From: Tamaricihabitans halophyticus
GTDB taxonomy: Bacteria; Actinomycetota; Actinomycetes; Mycobacteriales; Pseudonocardiaceae
NCBI RefSeq assembly: GCF_004340875.1
Contig: NZ_SLXQ01000001.1
Location: 372,001-436,000, forward strand
Reading direction: 5' to 3'
Length of the DNA stretch: 64,000 nucleotides
Shown: in pieces, positions 1 through 10,065 of the stretch
Position numbering within the stretch: the first letter of the stretch is position 1
Layout: each line of letters begins with the position of its first letter
Notes under the pieces: generated by a model
Told to the model about the DNA's origin: nothing
The model's input: the letters and a program-made list of their open reading frames with translations, nothing else
The model's database searches: none
Translations under genes and position numbers: made by a program

Positions 1-156
1 GAGTCGATAGCTCGGGTACTCGACCGCGGCACCCCGTTCGACGAGACGGACCGCGCGGCCTTTCGCGCGGCCACCATCGCCTACTTCCAGAAGAGCACCG
101 CGCTAGAGCGGCGCAAGTACCTGCGCGCCATGGGACACACGAAGGAATCCGAATGA
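1..156 (+). CDS. C-terminal end of an unidentified protein (5' truncated by window)
   Basis: Only the last 51 codons are present, ending in TGA at 154-156. The visible part is charged and probably helical, ending in HTKESE, and I recognise no family in it. The stop overlaps the ATG of the next gene in an ATGA arrangement, so the two are probably co-transcribed and translationally coupled. A C-terminal helix of a regulator is possible, but nothing visible decides it. Confidence 0.6.
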   Translation, partial: ESIARVLDRGTPFDETDRAAFRAATIAYFQKSTALERRKYLRAMGHTKESE

Positions 157-2723
157 GTACCGAACCACCCGTAGTACTCCCATTCGCTTCGGCTACCGCC
201 GAACTGGCACTGATTGGCGGCAAGGGCGCCGGCCTCGCCGAGCTGGCCGCGGCCGGCCTGCCAGTGCCGGATGGATTCCACGTCACCACGGCCGCCTACC
301 GCAAGGCGACCAGCCATCCGACATTCCTCGCCGAGGTGGATTCCGCGCTGTGCACAGTAGACTCAAGCCGGCCGGAAACCCTGACGACCGCCGAGTCGCG
401 AATCGCCGCCGCATTTGCCGAACTGGCCATGCCCGAGGAAGTTCATCGGGATATCACCGCCGCCTACCACGGTCTTGGCGCCGATCCCTCGGTCGCGGTC
501 CGATCTTCGGCCACTGCCGAGGACCTGCCCGAGCTGTCCTTTGCCGGCCAGCAGGAGACCGTGCTCAACGTGCGGGGCGCCGATGCCGTTATCGCGGCGG
601 TACGGGACTGCTGGGCATCGTTGTGGACCGCGCGGGCGATCGGCTACCGCGCACGCAACGGGATCAGCACCGACCAGCTCGCCATGGCGGTCGTCATCCA
701 GCTGTTCGTGCCCGCCGACGCCGCGGGCGTGCTGTTCACCGCCGACCCGGTAACCGGAGACGCGGAACGCCTGATAGTGAACGCCGGTTGGGGCATCGGC
801 GACTCCGTCGTGGATGGCTCGGTAACCCCGCATTCGGCCGTGCTCGACCGGACCAGCGGTCGGATCGTCGAGGAGAACATCGGCGCACAGCAAGTCAGGA
901 CGGTACCGGCCGCGCAGGGCACCCGCATTGAGGAACTACCCCCTCGGCTGCGGGGTGCCGCGGTGCTCGATCAGTCCACCGCGAACGAGCTTGCCGAGCT
1001 GGGTGCCAAGATCGAGGCGCACTACGGCACACCGATGGATATCGAGTGGACCCTGTCCGATGGCCGACTGTCCATCGTGCAGGCGCGACCGATCACGAAC
1101 CTGCCGGAACAGCGCGAGACCTGGAACGACAGCCTTGCTGGGGACTACCTGTGGACCAGTGGCAACGTGGGCGAAGCGATTCCGGATGTGATGACGCCAT
1201 GCACCTGGTCGCTTGCCAAGATGCTGCTCGCCGACACCATGGCGGCCACCCAACTGCCTGGTTACAACGGCTTCGGCAATATCGGTGGTCGGCTCTACCT
1301 CAATGTCAGCACAACCGCGGCGATCGCCGGCGTTATGGGGATGTCGCAGGCGAAGTTTCGCTCCCTGACCGAGGATGTCTTCGGCAAGCTTCCCGAAGAG
1401 ACGGACATTCCGCGAATACCGGTTTCCCGGCTTGACATCGCCAAGGCGCTGATCCCGGTGCTGTGGCGGGTATCGCGCCGGATTCGTCAGAACGCGCGAC
1501 GGATGCCTCGGTTTCTCGAGAACGCGGTTGCCGAATCCGCCCGGCTGCGCAAGCGGATCGGCGAGGTGAACGATCCGAAACGGCTAGCGGAGTTCTGGCG
1601 GCGGGAACTGCTCCCGTACTTCCGCACCTGTTGCCAGATGATGGAAGCCGCGACCAGGCAGGGCGGTAATTCTCCCGTGCACACGCGGAACCAGCTGCGC
1701 GCGATGGTCGACGAGGCCGACGCGGCCGCCCTGTTCGGTGGGTTGGCCAGCGGGGGCGAGCTGGCCAGTCTCGGACCGGTGATCGGGCTGAGCAAGCTGG
1801 CAAAGGGCGAGTTCGATCGGGAGACCTTCCGCGATGAGTACGGACACCGCGGCCCGCACGAGTACGAAGTGTCCATTCCGTACCCAGCGGAGGACTCCGA
1901 TTGGGTGGATGCACAGCTCGCGGCCTTCCGCGAGTCCTCGATCGACGTTGACGCGCTGCTTGCCCACCAGCGAACGGAACGCGACCAGGCGTGGCAACGG
2001 TTCCGCGCCCAGTACCCGCGCTCGGTAACGAAGATGCGCCGGCAACTGGGGCTGTGGGCGAAGATCGCGCACGGACGAGAGGCAACCCGGTCCGAGGTAG
2101 TACGCGTTTTCGCGGTGACGCGGCAGTTCGTGCTACGGGCTGGTGAGCTCACCGGGCACGGAGACGACCTGTTCTTCCTGTCGATCGAGGAGGTCATCGC
2201 CTTGCTCGACGGGGACCAACGCGCGCTGGCATCAATCGATATCCGTAAGGCGACCTACCGGTACTACAGTTCGCTGCCGCGCTACCCGACCGTGCTGCGC
2301 GGCCGGTTCGATCCTGGCAGCTGGGCAGCGGATGCCAACCGGCGCGCCGACCTGTACGACGAGCACGGGACAGCACGACCAGCAAGCGGTGCGGTCACGG
2401 GTTTCCCCGGTTCCGCGGGCGTAGTGGAGGCGATCGCCAGGGTGGTAGCCAGCCCGGCCGAAGGGACCGCATTGCGGCAGGGCGAGGTACTGGTCACCGC
2501 CGCCACGAACATCGGCTGGACGCCGCTGTTCCCGCGGGCGGCAGCCGTGGTCACCGACGTGGGTGCGCCGCTGTCGCACGCCGCGATCGTGGCCCGCGAA
2601 CTCGGTATACCCGCGGTGGTTGGCTGCGGCTCAGCAACCATGCGGCTGCGTACCGGAGATCGTGTTCGGGTGGACGGCGCGCGCGGCACGGTGCAGCGCA
2701 TCGACGAACCAGCCGAGCGCTAG
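153..2723 (+). CDS. PEP-utilising dikinase: PEP synthase / rifampicin phosphotransferase-like
   Basis: An 856-residue three-domain swivelling phosphotransferase. The N-terminal ATP-grasp part (PPDK_N) has GGKGAGLAEL near residue 22, RSSATAEDL near 117, ADPVTGD near 198 and QARPITNLP near 310. A central domain of about 400 residues follows (WTSGNVGEAIPDVMTP). The C-terminal PEP/phospho-histidine domain has SHAAIVARELGIPAVVG, with His809 as the predicted phosphocarrier. Length and domain order match rifampicin phosphotransferases (about 865 aa) and also the many actinobacterial PEP-synthase-like proteins of unknown substrate. The central domain sets the substrate and I cannot tell which group this belongs to. 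The ATG overlaps the upstream stop (ATGA). The stop overlaps that of the convergent downstream gene. Confidence 0.85.
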   Translation: MSTEPPVVLPFASATAELALIGGKGAGLAELAAAGLPVPDGFHVTTAAYRKATSHPTFLAEVDSALCTVDSSRPETLTTAESRIAAAFAELAMPEEVHRDITAAYHGLGADPSVAVRSSATAEDLPELSFAGQQETVLNVRGADAVIAAVRDCWASLWTARAIGYRARNGISTDQLAMAVVIQLFVPADAAGVLFTADPVTGDAERLIVNAGWGIGDSVVDGSVTPHSAVLDRTSGRIVEENIGAQQVRTVPAAQGTRIEELPPRLRGAAVLDQSTANELAELGAKIEAHYGTPMDIEWTLSDGRLSIVQARPITNLPEQRETWNDSLAGDYLWTSGNVGEAIPDVMTPCTWSLAKMLLADTMAATQLPGYNGFGNIGGRLYLNVSTTAAIAGVMGMSQAKFRSLTEDVFGKLPEETDIPRIPVSRLDIAKALIPVLWRVSRRIRQNARRMPRFLENAVAESARLRKRIGEVNDPKRLAEFWRRELLPYFRTCCQMMEAATRQGGNSPVHTRNQLRAMVDEADAAALFGGLASGGELASLGPVIGLSKLAKGEFDRETFRDEYGHRGPHEYEVSIPYPAEDSDWVDAQLAAFRESSIDVDALLAHQRTERDQAWQRFRAQYPRSVTKMRRQLGLWAKIAHGREATRSEVVRVFAVTRQFVLRAGELTGHGDDLFFLSIEEVIALLDGDQRALASIDIRKATYRYYSSLPRYPTVLRGRFDPGSWAADANRRADLYDEHGTARPASGAVTGFPGSAGVVEAIARVVASPAEGTALRQGEVLVTAATNIGWTPLFPRAAAVVTDVGAPLSHAAIVARELGIPAVVGCGSATMRLRTGDRVRVDGARGTVQRIDEPAER

Positions 2724-4420
2724 CCAGACACCTTGGCCAGCTTGTCCGCAGTCGACACCTGCCGGGTTGGCGGCGTTCGCGCGGCAAACAGTTCGGCAAT
2801 GCTGCCGCCGGAACGAAGCACGGCCCGGATGCGCGGCTCGATCCCGGCGAGGTGGTCATCCGCCAACGTCGGTTTCGCCGAAGTCCGTGGTACGGGCACC
2901 GAAGGTGGCGGCTGGGCATCGCCAACCGTGGTTACCTTGGGCGCAACCGCGATCACCGTGGGCGCGAGCCAGAGCAGATAAAGATGCTCGATGCCGATAT
3001 CCGCCGCATCATCGATGATCAGCACATCGAAGGCGGGTTCGCCGGAACCCGCCAGTTCGGCCAGTTCGGCAAGCGGTACACAGCGGACCGTCGACCGGTC
3101 CCGTGCTTCGAGTACCGCGAGCCGGCCGAGCACATCGCGCAGGCTTGTCTCATTCGCGGCAAGCTCGGCCCGTAGCCGCTTTGCCCGATCCGCCGTTTCG
3201 GCGTGCCGCCGCTCGCGTTCCCGTAACCGGCCGGCTGCCGGGACCGCACGCAATACCCGAACGAACGAATCCACAGTGGTCATTGGGATGTCGATTCCGG
3301 ACTCACCGAGCGCGCCAGCCACCCAGTCCCTGAGCTGACCGAGATAGGTCACCCAATCGAGCAAGCGCGCGTTGTCCGCAAGCTCGACGAGTACCACCGC
3401 GGCATCGGCCGTGCTGACCGCCACCCCTGCCTCGGACCAGACCTTGGCCAGCCGCATCGCCTCGATCTCCGTTTCGATGCGACGCAGCACGGCGTTCAAC
3501 GTGTCCGCGGCATCCGCGGGCTGACCGTCCACAAGTACCGCGTCAAGTAACTGCCTGGCATCCTTCTGTGGTCGGCTCGGCATCCAGCGTCGGCAACTGC
3601 CGCCGGCGCGCAGGTAGGTCAGCAACGCCGAGCCGTCCCGCAACCAGCGGCGTGCGATCCCGATATGCCGCACGGTGAGCGGCCGGTCGAACTCGACCAC
3701 CCGTTCATCCGCCGGATTTCGCAGCAGGTCAAGCAGCCGCTCTGGTTCGCTGCGGGTCTCGAGCAACCGGCCCCACTGTTCGGTGTTGGTACCGGCGAAC
3801 CGGTCCCGAACCGCTCGCTGTACCCACGGCCGCTGGCGAGTTATCCCTTCATCCCTGGCAAGGCCACAGATGTCCAGCGCCTTGCTTACCCTCGGCCACA
3901 AATCCGCGAGCGTGCCCAGCTTCTCCGCGGAAAGCTGGGCCAGCTCCGCGGCAAGTTCGCCCTGTTGCGCTGACTGCCCGGAGTGCGCCGTGGCGAGATC
4001 CCGGATCTCGCGTAGTTCCGTCGCCAGCCGGACATTCTCCGCACGCAGCCGGTCGCGGCGGATCGTGAAGTCATCGCGCGTTTCCCGTAGCCGCGCCCAC
4101 AACGTCCGCTCGTCCACTCCGGCCGCGGCCGTGACCAGCGTTCGGCCGTTCGCGACTGGCAGATTGGCAACGGCATCCACCGCGGAACCGACCGATCGGC
4201 ACAGCAGCGGTGCGCTCGCTTCACGATCTTCGCCAGCGGTAAGGGCAAGCAAACTTGCCGAAACTCGCTCCGGAGCAGCATCGACGCCGGTCCGGATGCG
4301 CCGATACGCCTCGGTTGCCCGATGGTCAGCAGCTCTGGTTGTCAGTTCAATTAGGTAGTCGATCAGGTTGGTCGTGCCGGATAACTCGTCCGCATCGCGC
4401 TCGCCCACCGACGCCATCAA
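2720..4420 (-). CDS. Unknown coiled-coil protein with degenerate SF1-helicase-like Walker B motif
   Basis: A 566-residue protein of no family I can name. Long charged helical stretches are likely coiled coils at about residues 105-190 and 390-440. Near residue 464 it has FDVLIIDDAADIGIEHLYLL, which resembles the Walker B region of Upf1-type superfamily 1 helicases (hDxxIxDEAxQ) but with DDAAD for DEASQ. I find no convincing Walker A (GxGKT) and no downstream helicase motifs: only a Pro-rich stretch and about 60 residues follow. It may be a degenerate helicase-derived protein. The start ATG at 4418-4420 is the first in frame. Its TAG overlaps the TAG of the convergent phosphotransferase within a CTAG. 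Confidence 0.7.
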   Translation of the reverse strand: MMASVGERDADELSGTTNLIDYLIELTTRAADHRATEAYRRIRTGVDAAPERVSASLLALTAGEDREASAPLLCRSVGSAVDAVANLPVANGRTLVTAAAGVDERTLWARLRETRDDFTIRRDRLRAENVRLATELREIRDLATAHSGQSAQQGELAAELAQLSAEKLGTLADLWPRVSKALDICGLARDEGITRQRPWVQRAVRDRFAGTNTEQWGRLLETRSEPERLLDLLRNPADERVVEFDRPLTVRHIGIARRWLRDGSALLTYLRAGGSCRRWMPSRPQKDARQLLDAVLVDGQPADAADTLNAVLRRIETEIEAMRLAKVWSEAGVAVSTADAAVVLVELADNARLLDWVTYLGQLRDWVAGALGESGIDIPMTTVDSFVRVLRAVPAAGRLRERERRHAETADRAKRLRAELAANETSLRDVLGRLAVLEARDRSTVRCVPLAELAELAGSGEPAFDVLIIDDAADIGIEHLYLLWLAPTVIAVAPKVTTVGDAQPPPSVPVPRTSAKPTLADDHLAGIEPRIRAVLRSGGSIAELFAARTPPTRQVSTADKLAKVSG

Positions 4421-4595
4421 ACCTCCCTGTGCGCCAACAACAAGTCAGGATGATGGCGCGGCGAGGAGTTCTCAACTACGCCTGAGCAACATCACCCGAT
4501 GGAAGCACGATTGTCCGGTATGCCGGGAAAGCTCGGGTGACGTCAGCACTCCCCGTAACCGCGTTTCCTGCCGACTTTGCGGCCTTCGGGAACAG

Positions 4596-6044
<1,449 letters not shown>

Positions 6045-6074
6045 CTAATCCGGCGGTCAACGGAAATAATCTGG

Positions 6075-7037
6075 TTAGCGTCCGGCGAGAGCGCGCTGGC
6101 AACGGTCGGCCTGCGCGCGCAGCGCGGTGACGAGTTCCGGCGAGCCACTGGTCAACGTGAAGTCCGCGTCCACCGAAGTGATCATCCAGACCAGCGACGA
6201 CACGGTATCGGCGCCGATGTGCAGTAGGCAGCTGCGCTCGTCGACCGCTTCCAGCACGCCCATTCCTGGCCAGATCCGTTCCGCGATGACCTCGGCGGGT
6301 TCGTGCAATGTGACCGTTGCCTGGCAGGTCCAGGCGCGTACCGACAGCTGGCTACTCAGGTGTTCGGCGACGTCGGTGAATGGCGCTTCGCGCGGGGTGA
6401 ATCGCGGCCCGGTCGGCGTGCGGGGCCGCAACCGGTCGACCCGAAACGTCCGCCAGTCCGCGCGTTCGACATCGAAACCAACCAGGTACCAGTGTCGACC
6501 GAAGCTGACCAGATCGCGCGGTTCGACCCGACGCGAACTCTCCTTACCGCGATGACTGGTGTAGTCGAAGCGCAACAGCTCGGATCGGCGGCATGCCTCG
6601 GCGATCACCAGCAGGGTGTCCGCGGACACCTCGGGAGCGGGTGCCGTGCCCGCCCGCACCGTCGCCGTGTGCAGGCTGTTCACCCGGTAACGCAGCCGGG
6701 ACGGCAGCAGCTGTTCCAGTTTGGTCAGCGCGCGTAGCGCGGTCTCCTCGATCCCGCTGACCGAACTTCCGGTCGCGGTGCGCAACCCGATAGCCACCGC
6801 GACCGCTTCCGCGTCATCGAGCAGCAGCGGGGGCAGCGCCCCGCCAGCCCCCAACCGGTAACCAGCGGTTCCTTGTAGCGCGTGCACCGGGTAGCCGAGC
6901 TCGCGTAGCCGGTCGATATCGCGGCGCACGGTACGCGAGGTGACCCCGAGCGAGTCGGCCAGCTCTGCTCCGGACCAGTCGCGCCGAGCCTGCAGCAGGG
7001 ACAACAACTTGAGCAGCCGTCCAGAGGTTTCCCACAT
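6075..7037 (-). CDS. YafY-family HTH/WYL transcriptional regulator
   Basis: A 320-residue regulator. An N-terminal DeoR-like winged helix has ELADSLGVTSRTVRRDIDRL near residues 25-44. The WYL domain starts near residue 150 (DYTSHRGKESSRRVEPRDLV, RHWYLVGFDVERADWRTFRVDR), and a WCX-like C-terminal domain follows. Such proteins usually repress or activate a divergent gene in response to a small ligand. The divergent neighbour is an epoxide hydrolase 63 bp away, and that gap holds an inverted repeat (7058-7080) that is the likely operator. The start ATG at 7035-7037 has no clear Shine-Dalgarno sequence. Confidence 0.92.
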   Translation of the reverse strand: MWETSGRLLKLLSLLQARRDWSGAELADSLGVTSRTVRRDIDRLRELGYPVHALQGTAGYRLGAGGALPPLLLDDAEAVAVAIGLRTATGSSVSGIEETALRALTKLEQLLPSRLRYRVNSLHTATVRAGTAPAPEVSADTLLVIAEACRRSELLRFDYTSHRGKESSRRVEPRDLVSFGRHWYLVGFDVERADWRTFRVDRLRPRTPTGPRFTPREAPFTDVAEHLSSQLSVRAWTCQATVTLHEPAEVIAERIWPGMGVLEAVDERSCLLHIGADTVSSLVWMITSVDADFTLTSGSPELVTALRAQADRCQRALAGR

Positions 7038-7057
7038 TTCGACAATTCTGCCATCAA

Positions 7058-7080
7058 GTTAGGAACAGATCAGTCCTAAC
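7058..7080. promoter_or_regulatory. Inverted-repeat operator between WYL regulator and epoxide hydrolase genes
   Basis: Perfect 7-bp arms GTTAGGA (7058-7064) and TCCTAAC (7074-7080) are separated by 9 nt. The site lies 20 bp ahead of each start codon, so a protein bound here would cover both promoters. The symmetry and the divergent location are what is expected for binding by the adjacent WYL regulator. That assignment is inferred. Confidence 0.7.
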
Positions 7081-7100
7081 AGACTTCTAGGGTCGTCGGT

Positions 7101-8279
7101 ATGACAGCTACACCACCGGAAATTCAGCCGTTTCGAATCGATGTTCCGCAGGCACAACTGGACGACCTAGGTGCTCGGTTGGCCAACACCCGCTGGCCGG
7201 ACGAGCTGCCCGGGCTCGGCTGGAGCCGAGGCGTGCCGGTCGAGTACCTGAAGGGGTTGGCCGAGTACTGGCGTACCGGTTACGACTGGCGGGCACAGGA
7301 GGCGATGCTCAACGAGTTCCCGCAGTTCGTTGCCACCGTGGACGGTCAGCGGATCCACTTTCTCCATATCCGTTCACCGGAACCTGGTGCTACTCCGCTG
7401 ATGCTGCTGCATGGCTGGCCCGGTGGCGTCGTGGACTTCCTGGACGTACTCGGACCACTCACCGATCCGCGGGCGCACGGTGGTGACCCTGCCGATGCCT
7501 TCCACCTCGTGGTTCCCGCACTACCCGGTTTCGGGTTCTCCACTCCACTTGCCGGCCCCGGGATGAACCCGGCCCGGATGGCCGAGGTACTCGTCCAGTT
7601 GATGACACTGCTCGGGTATTCGCGTTATGGCGTGCAGGGCTACGATGCCGGCGCCTGGGTAGCACCCGAGATGGGCAACCAGGCGCCCGAGCGAGTATCC
7701 GGGATCCACCTGAACGCCATGCTCACCTTCCCCATGGGGACGCCGGGCGAGCTGGACGATCTCACCGATGTCGAACAACAACGCTGGCGAGCCATGCAGG
7801 ACTTCAACGACGGCTATCTCCAGTGCAACGCCAAACGGCCGCAGACGGTGACCTATGGGTTGCACGATTCACCGGTCGGCCAGCTCGCCTGGATCGTGGA
7901 GAAGTTCAAGGAGCTCACCATGCCCGAGGACGCGCTGCCCGAGCACTGCGTGGACCGCGACCGGATGCTGACCGACGTGTCGCTCTACTGGCTGACCGGC
8001 ACGGCAGGGTCCGCGGCGCAGATTTACTACGAAGCGATTTCCGCCACCTCATGGGACAGCGAGGCGGTAGATAGTTCTCATTGGACAGACACCGGACCCA
8101 GCACGGTGCCCACCGGAGTACTCGTTTCGGCACACGACGTGACGGTCCGGCGCTGGGCGGAACGCGACCACAACATCGTGCACTGGACCGAACTCGGCAA
8201 GGGCGGACATTTCCTCGCCATGGAAGAACCAGCCGCACTCGTCGACGACGTCCGGCTGTTCTTCAGGTCCCTACGCTGA
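7101..8279 (+). CDS. Epoxide hydrolase with EHN domain
   Basis: A 392-residue alpha/beta hydrolase that adds water to an epoxide. The N-terminal epoxide hydrolase (EHN) domain covers about residues 5-115 ([32 protein letters not shown]). Then come the oxyanion-hole stretch LLHGWPGG and the nucleophile elbow [10 protein letters not shown], where Asp is the nucleophile. The catalytic His is in [10 protein letters not shown] near the C terminus. This is the juvenile-hormone/microsomal-type bacterial family. The divergent WYL regulator probably controls it, which suggests induction by a reactive or toxic substrate. The start ATG at 7101 fits the family N terminus. Confidence 0.93.
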   Translation: MTATPPEIQPFRIDVPQAQLDDLGARLANTRWPDELPGLGWSRGVPVEYLKGLAEYWRTGYDWRAQEAMLNEFPQFVATVDGQRIHFLHIRSPEPGATPLMLLHGWPGGVVDFLDVLGPLTDPRAHGGDPADAFHLVVPALPGFGFSTPLAGPGMNPARMAEVLVQLMTLLGYSRYGVQGYDAGAWVAPEMGNQAPERVSGIHLNAMLTFPMGTPGELDDLTDVEQQRWRAMQDFNDGYLQCNAKRPQTVTYGLHDSPVGQLAWIVEKFKELTMPEDALPEHCVDRDRMLTDVSLYWLTGTAGSAAQIYYEAISATSWDSEAVDSSHWTDTGPSTVPTGVLVSAHDVTVRRWAERDHNIVHWTELGKGGHFLAMEEPAALVDDVRLFFRSLR

Positions 8280-8283
8280 CCTG

Positions 8284-8320
8284 TTCCGGTGGTACCGAAG
8301 GCGCCTCGGTACCACCGGAA
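8284..8320. terminator. Long hairpin terminator between convergent genes
   Basis: Perfect 15-bp arms (8284-8298 and 8306-8320, arm TTCCGGTGGTACCGA) with a 7-nt loop lie 5 bp after the epoxide hydrolase stop and 28 bp before the stop of the convergent sulfoquinovose synthase gene. There is no T-run on either side, as is common for actinobacterial hairpin terminators. It could serve both directions. Confidence 0.8.
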
Positions 8321-8347
8321 AGGGTGTCTCAGCCGGAACGCAGGGTC

Positions 8348-9544
8348 CTATTTGGATCCTGGGGTTCCTACGTTCGCCGACTTGTCACTGGACCAGGCTG
8401 AAATGCAAGGGATCCGCGAAGTGTCGCAGCGGTCCGCGTACTTCTTCGTGATGTCGGTGACCTCGCTCATCAAGCCTTCGCTCAACGTGACGGGGTTGAG
8501 GCCGAGGTGCAGGAACCGGTCGTTCGCGACGTGCAGCTCGTTCTCGTCCGCCTCGTTGCGCGGGTTCTCCACGTTCGCGATCTGCGCCCCGGTGCGCTCG
8601 GAGATCATCTTCGCAAGGTCGCGGACCCGGTGGGTCTCGGTCATCTGGTTGAGGATCTGCACCCGGTCACCCTTGGCCGGCGGATTCGACAGCGCCAGTT
8701 CGATGCACTTCACCGTGTCCTGGATGTGAATGAAAGCCCTGGTCTGGCCGCCAGTGCCGTGCACGGTAAGGGGGTAGCCAACCCCGGCCTGCATCAGGAA
8801 CCGGTTGAGCACGGTGCCGTAGTCACCGTCGTAGTCGAACCGGTTGATCAGCCGCTCGTCGAGCTCGGTCTCCTTCGTCTGGGTACCCCAGACGATGCCC
8901 TGGTGCAGGTCGGTGACCCGCACCTGGTCGTTCTTGTTGTAGTAGTGGAAGAGCAGCTGATCCTGCGTCTTCGTCATGTGGTAGATGCTGCCCGGGTTGG
9001 CCGGGTACAGGATCTCCTGGTCGATCAGCTCCTCACCGGTGTCGATCTTCACCTTGAGGTAGCCCTCGGGGATCTTCATTCCGGCGGTGCCGTAACCGTA
9101 GACACCCATCGTGCCGAGGTGCGCGACATGGATGTCCAGCCCGCTTTCCACCACCGCGGCGAGCACGTTGTTGGTGGCATTCAGGTTGTTGCTCACCGTG
9201 TAGCGCTTGTGCCAGCTCGTCTTCATCGAGTAAGGCGCGGCACGCTGCTCAGCGAAATGCACGATGGCATCCGGCCGCCAGTCCTGCAGGAGGTTCAGAA
9301 AGCGCTGGTAGTTGGTGGCAACGTCAATGTCGTGGAAGGCGATGTCCTTCTCCGACACATCCTTCCAGGCCTGCAGCCGCTGGCTCATTGGCCGGATTGG
9401 CGTAAGCGACTCGCATTCGAGCTCGACGTCGATCTTGCGCCGCGACAAGTTGTCCACGATGGCAACCTCGTGCCCCTGTGCGGACAGGTGCAGGGAGGTC
9501 GGCCAACCGCAGAAGCCGTCCCCGCCAAGGACCAGTACTCGCAT
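8348..9544 (-). CDS. sqdB: UDP-sulfoquinovose synthase (SQD1/SqdB family)
   Basis: A 398-residue extended short-chain dehydrogenase that makes UDP-sulfoquinovose from UDP-glucose and sulfite. The N terminus is an NAD-binding Rossmann motif (VLVLGGDGFCGWP). SQD1 hallmarks follow: HFAEQRAAPYSM, GTMGVYGYG, the YxxxK pair in YHMTKTQ, GIVWGTQT, and NPRNEADENELHVANDRF near the C terminus. I chose ATG 9542-9544 because a strong GGGAGGAAG precedes it and the Rossmann fold starts directly after. An upstream in-frame ATG would add 36 residues unlike the family. No sulfolipid glycosyltransferase (sqdX/SQD2) or sulfur gene lies nearby, so the sugar acceptor is unknown. Confidence 0.93.
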   Translation of the reverse strand: MRVLVLGGDGFCGWPTSLHLSAQGHEVAIVDNLSRRKIDVELECESLTPIRPMSQRLQAWKDVSEKDIAFHDIDVATNYQRFLNLLQDWRPDAIVHFAEQRAAPYSMKTSWHKRYTVSNNLNATNNVLAAVVESGLDIHVAHLGTMGVYGYGTAGMKIPEGYLKVKIDTGEELIDQEILYPANPGSIYHMTKTQDQLLFHYYNKNDQVRVTDLHQGIVWGTQTKETELDERLINRFDYDGDYGTVLNRFLMQAGVGYPLTVHGTGGQTRAFIHIQDTVKCIELALSNPPAKGDRVQILNQMTETHRVRDLAKMISERTGAQIANVENPRNEADENELHVANDRFLHLGLNPVTLSEGLMSEVTDITKKYADRCDTSRIPCISAWSSDKSANVGTPGSK

Positions 9545-10065
9545 CTTCTTCCTCCCGTTATTCATCCCCGTCGGGGTGGCAGACGCTACCGGCTTGGAGT
9601 ACTCCGCCACAGAGCCATTCTGCGGGAGTACCTGGCCGGCACAGAACCGCACTCCCCGGGACTTGAATTAGGCAAGCCATTCCGGCACCGCTGGCAACCA
9701 ACACCTTGCCCGCCGTTACCCCCTTGGCACCGTGGAACACCTGGTTTCGACGGTTCACAGCAGGTCCAGCGCCTGCAGCTACTCGCGATGAGGCGCCCCT
9801 ACCAGTCGACAACCACGGAACACCGCGGGGGCGGTGGGCAAACTAGTTACCTTACCACCGCCGAGTCGCGGTACCCGGTAAGCCGACGTTACAGTCCGAC
9901 ATACGGCATCTCTTTCGCACCAACGACAGCCTCGTGAATTACATCACATTACTTTAAGTTTTAGGCCAAAAGCCGCCAAATCGGTCCAGCGCGTTTGCCG
10001 GCACACGATCGATGATGCCGTTATTGTCCTATTCGCTACGGATAGCGATGGAATGGCGTATTGGG
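9545..10065. other. 521-bp intergenic region upstream of sqdB
   Basis: I see no convincing gene here. About 9935-9970 is AT-rich against the local base composition and could hold the sqdB promoter, which would leave a leader of roughly 400 nt on the minus strand. Close to the sqdB start the minus strand reads CCCCGACGGGG (9565-9579 region), a small hairpin just before the ribosome binding site. I do not recognise a known riboswitch. Confidence 0.4.

Noticed and set aside
9558-9812. Minus-strand 84-codon frame upstream of sqdB
   Set aside because: Composition and lack of ribosome site look random; no family similarity seen.
8507-9937. Long plus-strand open frame (476 codons) antisense to sqdB
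   Set aside because: It is the mirror of a clear UDP-sulfoquinovose synthase gene; the predicted protein has no family features and no ribosome site.
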